From positions 469,074,792-469,138,791 of the forward strand of contig CM042697.1 of assembly GCA_023614405.1 (NCBI GenBank): a DNA stretch of 64,000 nt. Direction: 5' to 3'. Source of the stretch: Avena insularis. Taxonomy: Eukaryota; Streptophyta; Magnoliopsida; Poales; Poaceae. A program made the translations under genes and the position numbers. Each line of letters opens with the position of its first letter. Position 1 is the first letter of the stretch. The notes under the pieces are model-generated. The model ran no database searches. It was given only the letters and a program-made list of their open reading frames with translations, and was not told the origin of the DNA. Below are positions 26,601 through 35,677 of the stretch, one piece after another.

Positions 26601-29600
26601 GCCGCCACCGCCGCCCGCGAGCGTCTCGCCGCCGCCGCCCTCGGAGTGAGGGAGGAATCGTCCTCCGTCTCGCCGCCGCCGCTTCGGAGCTCGAGGTCCG
26701 CCGCCCCCGACCCTCTCTTCTTCCCCGCATCCTTCCCCCTCCCTCCCGCCGCCGTCGGCAGGACCGCGGGCGTTTCCCGTGCGGGGCCGGCGGCGGCGGT
26801 CGGGTCTCTACCCGCGCGCCAGAGCTTTCTCCGTGACCCCGTTCGGCGCCGCCCCGTACCCCACCTCATGCGGCCCTCCTCGCGCAGAGCCCGCCACCCG
26901 CAGAGGCTCGCCGGCCTGCGCCCTGTCCTCCGGCAACGCCTGCCGTCGGCCCTCGCCTGCACCACCGCCGGAGCCCTCCTCGGCGCCCTCCCGCGAGCTC
27001 GCTGGCCGCCGCCTCCTCATCGACGGCCCCGATCCATCGCTGGAGGATGAAAACAACCCGTTGCCGGAGGACAGGGCGCAGGGCGGCGCCGAACGGGGTC
27101 ACGGAGAAAGCTCTAGCGGCGGTGAACCTCGGTTGGCGTCGAGTCCGGCGGCGGCGCTTCCCTTTGGCGGCGGGGCAGAGCTGGTACAGAGCGGAGCGGG
27201 CCATACGGGCCTGGGCGGGCCGGCCCCTGCCGTGCTCAGCGATGTTCCTGCGGGATGGAGGGCGGGACTGCATGTGGACTAGGGATGGCTATGGCGGCGC
27301 ACACTGCTGGTAATAAGAACGGCGGCGGCTTTGAAGCTCGCCTGCTCTAGGCCTGCCTAGCCTCGAAGCGCAGGCACAAAGGAGATGACGATGATGACGG
27401 TGAGACCATGGTGGCGCGTGCTAGTGGATGGCAAGTTAGGTGGAGTGCTACGGATCAAGTGGGGTCGTGGTTGTTTGGGGTCGGGAGAAATCCCTGTCGG
27501 CTCGTCCGACATCGACGCGGTGACAACCCTTTTCCACTCCCCTCCGTGTATCGGGGGAAACCCTAGGACAAGTCCGGGCAACAGCGTCTCGCATTCCTTC
27601 TTGAAGGTGTTGCTTGAAACACGGTGCTTCGAAGTGCTAGGAGTGAGGTGGGACAACTCCGGAGGGCGCAGCGGTCACAGGTCGTTTTCGTTCGTCGATC
27701 TGCTCGATGTTGGCATTTGTTTCTTTTATTTTTCTCTTTATTTTCTTTTGGGTTAGATTGTGCTGTTGCTTTTCTGTTGCTCCAACATTGTCGTTGTATC
27801 TTGTGATTGCTATATTAATATAGCGGGGCGCAAGCCTATTTCGAGGAGCCCTGACCACCTCGCTCTCTTCTCCGTGCAGGAGCGTCTCGCCGCCGCCGCC
27901 CGGAGCTCAGGGCCACGCCTCAACGCCGACGCCGCCACGCCCGACCGCCCGCCGCTTCCGCCGCCGCCCGACGAGACCGCCGCATCCGTCTGACGAGCAC
28001 CGCCGCCTGACGAGCACCGCGCCAACGAGACCAACGTCACCCCACGGTGAGCGCCCGCCAATGTTTGCCACGTGTGTGATTGCTGACTCATCCTGATTAA
28101 AACTTGTTTGCTCGATAAATTGTACTACATGCATAGATTAAAACTTGTATACAAATTGGACCTCTGACTCATTTGTGTATTTATTTGTGTATTTCTGTAT
28201 GAATAATATGTATATTTGTGTATGAATCCAAGTCCACTTGAATGTTTACACTCTTACTCTAGATAATATTATTGTTTTAGAAACTATGGATCCACTTAGT
28301 AGAAACCTTGAAGAAGAAGAAATAATGGAGAACATTATTGATGAGGACACCTCATAATATCTGAACTTGGAGGGACATGATGACGACAGCTCAAGTACTA
28401 GTCATGGAGAAGATGAAGACTCCGGTGAACGCAATTTAATGGTTACAAAGTCCGGCGAGGTATATACATTGATTAAGACTCTGCTGACTTCCACCAACAA
28501 TCTTCTTCTACATGTATTAATTAACGCTTCTTTCTTCTTTTAGCCCTCTGGATCGACCAGCCAGCAACCATCTTCTTCTACGAAAAAGAGCAAGCGAGGC
28601 GCGAGCCAGCGGTTGAAAGATCGTGTCAAGTTCACGATCGAAGCAGTCCGTGTTGATGGCAGGCCGATGGAGCCCAAAAAGGCCGCAGACAAATTTGTAC
28701 GCCAGGCTGGAGTTCTTGTTAGGGTCAAAGAGTGGACTCTAAAGAAGATGGGTGACGCTTTCCGCAACTGGAAGACAAAATTGAACAAATTTGTCAAATC
28801 TGGCAAGACTCCAAATTTTGAAGACACATATTATGCGAAGATAAGACCTCACTGGCCCGAATTTGAGACATATAAAAAAAGTGCTATAGCTAAAAAGAGG
28901 TCAGAAACCAATACGCTTAATGCCCTGAAGAAGGAATATCACCAGAGGACGGGGTCAGGTGGCTACATATCTCAGAGGCCTAAGTGGGAGGAAGCTGAGA
29001 AGGCCCTGCGCGAGAGAGGGATCACACCCCAGACAGATGGGTGGGACCTACGTGCAAAGACTTGGTTCTACGGAATCGGGGCAAGGTTGGACCCAGAAAC
29101 AGGATTGTGTATCTTCCCAACACTCCTTGCCAAACCCGTCACTGAACTCATCACGGCATACGAGGAAACAGCCGCCAGGACCTTCCATCCCGACAGAGAG
29201 AATGACCAGCTCACACGCGCCATCGGTAAAAAAGAACACGCTGGACGGATGGGTTTGCCAACTGGAGCGACTCTTACAGATGGCGCGGCAGAAAAGAAAA
29301 AGAGCGTACAGAGCGGATGACACAGATAGAACATGCACTTGCGGCGCTGCAGGCGCAAGTGAATGCACAACAGAGCCATCAAGCTACCGGCCCATCTCAG
29401 CGGCACGAAGAGCCTGCATTGGAAGCTGCCGGCGGCCCAGACTCTGCGCGGAAAAGCAGCGTGGCTTCCACAGAGAACGTGCAGCCCACGCTTGAAATGG
29501 CGGGTCCTCGATACCCCGTGGATGAGATCACGGAGAGCGAACACGCTGAGCTGCATGTGAGATTAATGGGCTTATCCATTAAGGTGGCTGTCGGCTATGC

Positions 29601-32600
29601 CTTACCTCCTGTAGCTGGTGGAACTTACCACTGCCGACCGATTCCAGATGGCTATGCTATTGTCGGGGTGGATGAGGTTGTGAAGGAATATGAGGAAGCA
29701 CAGCTTGACCATGCTACAGGTGAAGGGGAAACTCAACTCAAATTTGCAGTGAAAACAACCATTCTTTGGAAGAAGGAACACATTGTGCTTCCAAATTGGA
29801 GGTCACTGGCACCCCCGCCGTCTCCGCAGCGTCAGCAGTCTGAGCCGCTTCAGCTATCTCCTGCGCGGCAGCCATCTCCGGCGCTTCAGCCATCTCTCAC
29901 ATGCAGCCATCTCCGGTGCTTCAGCCATCTCCTCAGCGTAAGCGGAAGAGCACTGCCACGAAGAGCATCAGTAGCACTGCCACAAAGAAATCCGCAGGAA
30001 ACCGTACGCCAAAGAGTTCAAAAAACTACGTCCCGCAGCCTTCCGCCAAGCCATTGACGGTTTTACCATGGAATCGCAACGACGAGGAGACCAATAGGAT
30101 CTCGGAAGAACAGGTCAAGAAATTCTTTGCACCTAGACGGGCCGAGCTAAAGGAGAAAATAGATCCAGCGGTGGTGGAGAAGTTTTACAAAAATCTTTCG
30201 AAACCTGAAACCCCACTTGTGCCGGACTACGAGCGCCAGATTTACAAGGAGGATGCAAGGCGCCGTAAGGAGACTGAAAGTAGCAGTCGTGAGGCACCCC
30301 AGAAAACAGTTCCCATGCTCGGAGAGCAGGAAAACCAATCATGTGCCCCGCTCCAAATGTTCGACACACGGACACTCCTCCCGTAAATGATTACGAGGCA
30401 GAGCTACAAAGAAAGGCCAATGAGATGGGGATGACTTACATTGCATACTTGAACGTCATGGGAGACAACTTGCCCAAATGCGATGCCAACCCCATACAGC
30501 CATGGAAGTATGAGAAGAATCTCGTCAAGAAAGAGGAGCTCAAGAATCTACCAACAAAGATGCGAAAATTGCACAAGTGGTACGTTCATTTCTGCAAGAC
30601 GAGAAAGGTAGAATGGATCACGGCGCATATAAGAGATGATATTTTCTTCTGCGGAGATGACGCGATCGACTTCAACATTCAAGACTTGCATTTTCTATTC
30701 AATCAGAAGGAACTCGACAAAGCTGCCATCAGCCTTTATTGTGTGTAAGTACTATTTCTATAATTTATATCTCATCTCATTCACTTTATTAATTGCATGT
30801 ATATATATATATGCTCACCATATATGTATATACTATTATGCAGGAAAAAGGTTATGGAATGCAGGAAAGGAGGCCCTTTTGACATTGGGTTCGTTGACCC
30901 AAATAGAGTTCATGAAGGAGTGGTAGAAACCAAACCCGGGCAAACAGAAGATTACTTGCTAACGTCTTTACTGAGACAACAAACCAAAAGGGAAATACTA
31001 TTGCCTTACAACTTCTCGTGAGTACTGCACCTCTCTCTTGTACACATTCTATTTCAGCTTGCTCGATGTTAAGTGTAACTGATGATGAGTTATGCGTGCG
31101 TAGGTTCCACTTTATTCTGCTAGTCATTCAACCCGACTCAGGAAAAGTCCTTGTCATGGACTCGTTACGAAAAGAAAAAGAGATATGGGCAAACTTTAGA
31201 GAGATGCTCCAAAGGTAATTTCAATCATATTATCGCACTAGATCGGCAACTTTCGTGACAATAAGTAATTAATTACTCCTTTATCCATTTTCTTTGCCGG
31301 ACAGGGTTTGGAAAAGGTTCACGGGCAGGGCCGTGGGTGAATGGTCCGAAGAACTAAAATTTGTAGACCAAAATGTAAGTAATACTAGCTAGTTTCCAAT
31401 TCCATTATATCATGCTTGATTGATTATTATTTTGATTGAACTCTCTATTCTCGTAAAGTGCGCATCAGGACACGACAATAACTTATGTGGGTACTATGTT
31501 TGCAGTTCATTCGCAACACGATATGTGCGACGGGCCAAGCCGCACTAGAACAACTTAGAGTAAGTAAACAAAGTCCACAACATTATTTTATTACCATCAA
31601 TTGTGTTGAGTTTTATTCTTATATATATTGACGGCCCATTCTTCATATATATTCAGATCGAACGGATGCGGGACCAACTCCTACCATTTGAACGCATACG
31701 AGCCATTCAAGAGGAATTGGCGGGGTTCATACTTGATGAGGTCGTCACGCCTGGCGGAGAACTCTTTAGATATCCACCAAAATGAACGATGACGATGTAT
31801 GTGCCGATGACGATGTTTCTGTATAATAATAGTTGCTTAATTATTCATGTACTCGTATGTACCGATGACGATTTATGTGTATACCGCTCCCGATCGATTC
31901 CCCCTCGCTCCCCCCCTCCCGCAGAAATACGCCCAGAACGGGGCAGAGATTTATGCCGTTTTCCTGCCGCGGCAGAAAAACGGCCTAAATCTCTGCCGCG
32001 GCAGAAGAAACCTTTAACACCGGTTCAGATACGAACCGGTGTTAAAGGGGCCTGAGCTCGCAGCCCCATCGCCACCCTTTAACACCGGTTCGTATAAGAA
32101 CCGGTGTTAAAGGGGCCCCCCTCTAACACCGAACCCTCAACAGCGGTTGGGGAACCGCTGTTAGAGGGCCCTCCCAACCGGAGTTAAAGGGGGGGCCCTG
32201 CACTAGTGACAGCACGCTAGTGCATTGGGCCCACGCATGCATCGACACAGAGCTGCTCTTCGTATGGTTTCAAAGTCTCGATCTTGATGAAAGTGTATCG
32301 TTTGCAGAGGGCGAGAGCAAGCCGCCAGAGGCGCGTCCCAGCGTTCGGAGAGTGGAACAACGACCACGGCAACGGCAACGGCAACAGCGAGGGTGGCTGG
32401 ACCGCGGCAGTGAACCAGTGCTTCGAGCCTGCCATGGCGGCACACAGATCACTCAAACAGGTACGCCTGACTTGTTACCGTGAGGTAATCCCTTCGTTTT
32501 AAAATATAAGATATTTTATGTTTGTGAAGAAAATACAATTAGACTTGTTTTAGTATGTAGATTTACTCTCAACCTGAGTGAACCTATATACTAAAAAAAG

Positions 32601-33335
32601 TTTAAATATATTTTCTTCAGAAAGCTAAAACATCTTATATTTAAAAAAAAAGTACAGCAACTGTCTTGTTTGAAATATATATATATATATATGTGGCTTC
32701 ATGAATAAGTGCTTGTGTGGCAGGCTAGTGACGACAATGGTGTCGTCGCCATGGGGATGCAGCAGAACAAGGGCTGGGTGGTGGACTCTGGGCCCCACGT
32801 GGCGATGGAACCCTTCTCCTTCACGGTGGTCGAAGCTGTTGACGACGACCTGTACGAGGTCCCAGCGGACATGCTCTGCAGCAAGTCAATGCGACGGGTA
32901 TGTAATTTTGAGCACCAGCAAGTTTATAACTCATGAAATTAAGTGGTCATCAATATGATCGATGCGCACTTTAGTAGTAATGTACATCTGGATTATATAA
33001 ATATTAAGGCCGGCTAGTTCTCGACACAAGAAGCTCCATTGATCCTATACATAAACAGTTCTTGCTCCGGTTTGCAACAAATTATGTTAGAAAAAACTTT
33101 ACTAGCTAGTCATTTAGTTTTGCAGTCAATGCACCGTAGTACTACTATGGAATACTTTTCCTGTTAGTCAACCGGCCACTGGAAACTCTCCCTGCATGTT
33201 ACGAGTCTTTGAAATACTGTTAATTTCAGTTTTTACCAAACGCGCCTAATTATCTTGTTTAATTCATTGCAGAGGAGCAGGACATGGCTGAGGAGCCTAC
33301 TGACGAGGTGCTTCGGCCTCAACTGCTTCGGCTGA
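20679..33335 (+). CDS. RIN4/NOI-like protein (AvrRpt-cleavage type), copy 1, 187 aa
   Basis: Exons 20679-20684, 20783-20950, 32308-32460, 32724-32897 and 33273-33335 join in frame with GT/AG borders and give 187 residues. Two NOI-like repeats are visible: RIPAFGEWN followed by LTQRFES (exon 2), and RVPAFGEWN followed by NQCFEPA (exon 3). PxFGxW is the core of the RIN4 cleavage-site/NOI domain (PF05627). The C-terminal part has DLYEVPADML and ends RCFGLNCFG; similar Cys-containing tails in this family anchor proteins to the plasma membrane by acylation. The role is inferred from RIN4 (membrane-bound immune regulator cut by bacterial AvrRpt2). The start is the ATG followed by GAG and a 5' splice site, identical in copy 2. 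Intron 2 is 11.4 kb because a whole CACTA element sits in it; introns 2 and 3 also carry Stowaways absent from copy 2. The coding parts are undamaged, but correct splicing over that intron is uncertain. Confidence 0.82.
21110..21267. mobile_element. Stowaway-like MITE in intron 2 of copy 1
   Basis: CACTCCCTCTATTTAG and an inverse end, with TA at 21108-21109 and 21268-21269. The pairing copy of the gene reads straight across this site (gatgctacatatatacg near 38850), so it inserted after the duplication. Ends are degenerate. Confidence 0.8.
21331..21352. repeat. (TTAA)n microsatellite
   Basis: About five TTAA units in intron 2 of copy 1; copy 2 has only about three at 38911-38922. Confidence 0.8.
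21541..21722. repeat. CACTA left subterminal hairpins
   Basis: Three foldbacks of the form TTTAACACCGGTTCGTG...inverse (about 21541-21580, 21621-21660 and 21683-21721). Arms are about 17 bp with short loops. Such subterminal repeats bind the TNPA-type protein in En/Spm. A TATA-like ctatataag follows directly at about 21725, so the cluster also borders the transposase promoter. Confidence 0.9.
22002..24064 (+). pseudogene. CACTA TNP2-family transposase, frameshifted and truncated
   Basis: This is the main transposase (DDE type) of the CACTA element. ATG 22002 directly follows a splice acceptor (taatgcag), giving MNRQWMYGDRR, the usual start of the transposase-associated domain (Transpos_assoc: CCPCVHCQN...HLLRSGF...YNCWTKHG). 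An acidic spacer (about residues 85-135) leads to the TNP2 domain with LDACPVC, SIDGMNPFG (Asp at about residue 344) and further on HLTK-like DVMHVTKNVCVNLLGFLGVYG. A frameshift near 23445-23470 moves the reading into the next frame, which then runs from about 23460 to 24064. After NMAEKKF the similarity stops and an unrelated short tail leads to a stop. The C-terminal half, with the last catalytic acid, is missing. Product therefore almost certainly inactive. Confidence 0.93.
24170..24520. repeat. Two ~179-bp tandem units with CTTTAGTCCCGGTTGG foldbacks
   Basis: The unit holds hairpins tttagtcccggttggtgtc / inverse, then gacataatgtcgacactcac and gtgttttttgtcccgg. It repeats at a period of 179 bp (gacataatgt at 24261 and 24440). 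TTTAGTCCCGGTTGG foldbacks are the subterminal signature of another grass CACTA family, different from the host element's TTTAACACCGGTTC. This looks like a nested fragment, placed just where the TNP2 gene breaks off. Confidence 0.85.
24521..24635 (+). repeat. CCCGCCATTTTTCTT short tandem repeats
   Basis: About eight variant copies of a 12-16 bp unit (cttcccgccatttttcttcc and cttcccgccagtt). Frames across it encode only Phe/Pro repeats. It lies between the nested subterminal block and the small gene at 24720. Confidence 0.9.
24720..25255 (+). pseudogene. Unknown small ORF inside CACTA, in-frame stop
   Basis: From ATG 24720 the frame reads MASTVALTPREAEALCASNY, then CPPGYCVPVG, then TAG at 24813-24815. 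It continues in the same frame from MLSVGGVPVPP to the TGA at 25255. The second part is Pro/Arg-rich with HYYFELTPEQRRNPRW, WEAFFVDRRE, GPPPPNF and RRLWWRGRTL. A duplicated 18-bp unit gives RYPQVQPT twice. A leader with TATA-like ctatatatat lies about 80 bp upstream. I do not know the family; the even codon pattern after the stop suggests a once real gene of about 178 residues carried by a transposon. It could belong to the nested CACTA rather than the outer one. Confidence 0.6.
25308..25382 (+). repeat. 25-bp unit, three tandem copies
   Basis: atgtatcttaattttcagtt plus five bases repeats three times directly after the small gene's stop. Confidence 0.93.
25431..25915 (+). repeat. Dispersed copy of the 668-bp array unit
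   Basis: This part (ttggtatattgattatgtct, cctatctcattcgaggttt, acatgtgcatcat, cagggggatct, agtgggtcagatatgaac) is a diverged copy of about 485 bp of the unit arrayed at 36365-37828. It links the interior of this CACTA with the element debris at the duplication junction. Confidence 0.88.
25916..26340. other. AT-rich spacer inside CACTA
   Basis: No gene or clear repeat apart from short A/T-rich phrases (tgattt, gaattttctaaattcatat). It separates the two halves of the element. Confidence 0.6.
26345..26515. repeat. Internal cluster of CACTA-type hairpins
   Basis: Three foldbacks of the same TTTAACACCGGTTC family as the element ends (about 26346-26377, 26408-26441 and 26470-26506), in mid-element, followed by tatttattt and a GC-rich leader. 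As at the left end, hairpins precede a presumptive promoter, here of the second gene. Confidence 0.88.
26641..27879 (+). mobile_element. LINE-like non-autonomous element nested in CACTA leader
   Basis: The part 27361-27850 is clearly homologous, in this orientation, to the LINE-like element inverted at 43857-45103 (ggtcgggagaaatc, cgggggaaaccc, ggagggcgcagcg, ending gggcgcaagcctatttcgagg). A GC-rich 5' part precedes it, as in that element. The whole stretch is bracketed by an exact 22-bp direct repeat (26619-26640 and 27880-27901). That could be a target duplication, although about 29 bp separate it from the recognisable 3' end. Long frames here are GC-rich noise. Confidence 0.6.
26821..27114. 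repeat. Perfect 34-bp and 24-bp inverted repeats
   Basis: 26821-26854 is the exact inverse of 27081-27114 (34 bp, starting agagctttctccgtgacccc). 26915-26938 is the exact inverse of 27059-27082 (24 bp). On the right the two arms adjoin and overlap by 2 bp; on the left they are 60 bp apart. The transcript would fold into a stable GC-rich hairpin. Confidence 0.93.
28286..31785 (+). pseudogene. CACTA second gene: Transposase_24 + DUF8039-like + Ulp1-type protease domain, broken
   Basis: This is the companion (TNPA-position) gene of the CACTA. Exons with plausible borders: 28286-28459, 28544-30744, 30844-31015, 31104-31214, 31305-31374, 31459-31559 and 31657-31785. Exon 2 first shows the plant En/Spm Transposase_24 domain (KIRPHWPEFETYKKS, KKEYHQRTGSGGY, PKWEEAEKAL). 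A DUF8039-like part follows (YPVDEITESEHAELH, PIPDGYAIVGVDEV) and Pro/Ser/Gln repeats. The last exons resemble a C48 (Ulp1) protease with His in FHFILLVIQ, Asp in VMDSL and Cys in NLCGYYVC. Damage: TAA at 28355-28357 in exon 1, frameshifts near 29300, 29895 and 30345, and one lost base after YVC (31504). Ulp1-like domains are common in grass CACTA proteins; their function is not settled. Confidence 0.85.
32005..32195. repeat. CACTA right subterminal hairpins
   Basis: Foldbacks at about 32009-32048 and 32077-32114 with the TTTAACACCGGTTC arms seen at the left end, then a degenerate one (caacagcggttgg / ccaaccg) to 32190. They directly precede the right terminus. Confidence 0.9.
32488..32652. 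mobile_element. Stowaway-like MITE in intron 3 of copy 1 (165 bp)
   Basis: Ends resemble atcccttcgttttaaaatat and its inverse, with TA at 32486-32487 and 32653-32654. Copy 2 reads gaggtacaacaactg at about 39397-39411, the exact empty site, with one TA. Confidence 0.9.
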
Positions 33336-34285
33336 AAGATAGATGATCCTGACGATCGAATTATATACACATCCAATGTTTGCGATGTGTAGAAGCAGCC
33401 GAGGGTGCTCACATGTTGTATGCTTGTGCGGTCAAGGACTCATCATCGTTTTTGCTCTCTGTTAATATGTTGCCGCACCAACATCTAGAGCTTTGGTACC
33501 TGTTTGACGGACGGACGGATAGAATGGTGTGGTTTTCCTCCCTTGAGAGTATGATAATATGTTTCTTGTTTTTCTTAATGTATGAGTAAAACTCCCAAGA
33601 TGATCAATTTGAATTTTGAAAAATTTAATACTCTAGTGTCCACCATATGTGATTGAATAAAGAAGCATAGTGGATTTTTAGCCCGAAAATAAGGCATGGT
33701 CGAATGAAGAAGCATATTGCCCCCCTCCTTCTCCTAACTTCAGTGTCCATCACCTGTCAAACTGTAATTAATGTAGTACGAGTTATGCGTAATGTAAAAA
33801 AAAAGAATATAATGTAGCAATTAACATCGACTGTGCGGCAGGAGGCACACACAACACTGCATTCGCCACTTCTCTTCTTGGTTCTTTTCAGGTTTATGTA
33901 ATAATCAATATATAATAAGTTAGGTTGTATGCATATAAGGGAATGCAAATATTTGAGATAAACTATAATCAACGATATTTCATCAAACCAATCGCACATG
34001 TATTATAATCTCTCTAACATGAGAATCCAATAACCCAAGGCTAACCAACTAGTAAAACCGTATACATGCATGTTCTTCATGATCGTATCCATCCTAGAAA
34101 TCTAAGCTATCTCCTGCCTAACTTTCTTCCTCTCCAATCCACAAACTCGACCTTTCCTCTCTCATTCCCCTGACCCATGTGGCCATGCCATGACCTAAAA
34201 CCCCAAGACTTAGCCTCTTACTACTCGAATTGTCATGATGTACACAACATGTACACGGAATTTGGTAGTAGAAGAATATGATGTA
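33336..34285 (+). other. 3' flank of RIN4/NOI-like gene copy 1
   Basis: It contains the presumptive 3' UTR (33336 to about 33600), then AT-rich intergenic DNA. No gene seen. The corresponding region of copy 2 (40462-41512) is nearly identical, with 40-50 bp indels. Confidence 0.7.
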
Positions 34286-34408
34286 GTCCCCCTTACCAAA
34301 ATAGATGTCTTAGATTTGTCAAAATTTAGATGAACCTATATACTAAATAGTGTCTAGATTTATCGAAATTTTAACAAATCTGAGACATCTATTTTGAAAC
34401 GGAGGGAG
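34286..34408. mobile_element. Stowaway-like MITE, shared by both copies (copy 1)
   Basis: Right end ACGGAGGGAG then TA at 34409-34410; left end GTCCCCCTTACC, mutated, after TA at 34284-34285. It is also present at 41513-41635, so it inserted before the duplication. Confidence 0.85.
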
Positions 34409-34729
34409 TAGTATAGTAATTAAGGCTCAATCTATATGTAGCATCTTTTTGTAGGCTTTTTGTTTGCTTGATGCGAAAAAATATATATCAAAAACCTGGG
34501 TTTTATGCATCAAGAGGTAAATATAATGTAATCTTCCACTGAAAAAAAGTGTACTGAATAGATGCCGAACTCCATTAACTTGAACGAAACTAATCAAATC
34601 TAGTTTATCTAACAACATGCAGACATGTATCATAATATCTCTAACATTTGAATCCTACTTAATACTTTGGGGAATACCAAATTACTACGTACCTAGCTTT
34701 AGCTAGCTAGCTGGCCCGGCCTAATGCTA

Positions 34730-34801
34730 TTATCGGTGTATCATGTTCACCACAAGCTCCAGCAGAGCAGATTGGCAACGTGTATTCTTTAGCTGTTTGA
34801 A
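34730..34801 (-). pseudogene. MATH-BTB gene, 3'-terminal fragment (copy 1)
   Basis: On the minus strand this reads TTCAAACAGC, then codons ending in NTRCQSALLELVVNMIHR and a stop at 34730-34732, the same C-terminus as the copy-2 gene. The rest of the gene is absent, because the LINE-like sequence follows and the duplication ends within it. Confidence 0.85.
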
Positions 34802-35677
34802 CCTTCTCGAAACAGGCTTGCGCTCAGCTTTATAAATAAAGCACACAGGTGATACCGCTGCTGGGCCAGACAGCACAACGCCCAAGGAATAAACCGGTAC
34901 AACCACGACAACTGCTGGGGCAAACAGCACAACACGGACATGCCAAAAGAAAAAATGAAGACAAAGGCGAAGCGACTAGGCTAAGATGATTCGCAATCGC
35001 TGCGCCCTCCGACTTTGTCCTACCACGCTCCAAGCGCTGAGTACCAAGCAGCCCCTTCCCAAGGGAAGCACCGTCGGCACGGTATTGCTACCCGGACAAG
35101 GTCCTGGGGTTTCCCCGGTACTCTGAGTAAAGTGGAGGCAGAGGAATCCCGCGACGCCCTTCAGGAAGGAGTGGCGCCACCCGTAGCCGGCACCGCGTCG
35201 AGGTCGAACACGCCGACAGAGATTTCTCCCGACCACTGCCCACATAGAACCCGACACCTCGGAACACCACCATCCAGCTATGCCACCAACTAGCATGCGC
35301 CACCACGATCTTGCAATCATCTTCACCCGCCTCTTCGTGGACACTGACACGTGGCCCGATCAGCCCGAGGCACAGCCGACAAGCCCCGCTGCTGCTGCAA
35401 TGGGAGGCTACAGCGCCGCATCCTCCACTCTAGCTTGCCGCCGCCACCTACAGAGAACGCCATCGAGGCAGCACACCGGCCCGCCCAAGCCCATCTGGGC
35501 CCGCTCGAGCCCATCTAGGCCCGAGGGTGCCCAGATTTGAGCCGGGGACGGACTCCAGCAGAGCTCCCCGCCATGGCGGCTGCCGCCCGAGGTTGGCGCC
35601 ACCGCCTGGGCCACCCGGCCGCGCCGGACCAGGGCCTCCCGAAGAGCACCGCCGCCGGGGAGAAGAGGGGCCCCGAC
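34802..35677 (-). mobile_element. LINE-like element, truncated by the duplication breakpoint (copy 1)
   Basis: Same element as 43857-45103 (over 95% alike by eye), 3' end at 34802. The 5' part is cut at about 35677 where copy 1 stops. An internal stretch of about 150 bp present in copy 2 (about 44429-44590) is missing. Confidence 0.85.

Larger units (their letters stand above)
21500..32208 (+). mobile_element. CACTA (En/Spm) element, 10.7 kb, in intron 2 of copy 1
   Basis: It begins CACTAGTGGAAACG and ends GGGGCCCTGCACTAGTG, so the ends are inverted CACTAGTG-type repeats. The 3-bp duplication ACA lies on both sides (21497-21499 and 32209-32211). The tandem copy at about 39078-39095 is the empty site (gtggctactgcacaccag). 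It carries two transcription units in the order usual for grass CACTAs: a TNP2 transposase gene (22002-24064) and a Transposase_24/protease-like gene (28286-31785), both broken. Subterminal hairpins of TTTAACACCGGTTC type occur at both ends and in the middle. An older CACTA-type repeat block and a LINE-like sequence are nested inside. Confidence 0.96.
20340..35677 (+). repeat. Tandem segmental duplication, copy 1
   Basis: Apart from the CACTA insertion, this segment matches 38150-44885 in order. It starts around acaggttacacgcatccg (20353) and runs through the RIN4/NOI-like gene, its 3' flank, the 3' end of a MATH-BTB gene and part of a LINE-like element. It breaks off inside the latter at about 35677 (ggggccccgac). 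About 4.6 kb remain when the CACTA is removed. Copy 1 lacks about 150 bp of the GC-rich part and two short stretches near 33550 and 33945 that copy 2 has. Confidence 0.93.

Noticed and set aside
26432..27282. Several 80-167 codon open frames on both strands in the GC-rich part of the CACTA
   Set aside because: Open frames in all phases follow from high GC and few stops; composition is Arg/Pro/Ala noise and the region is the LINE-like leader DNA.
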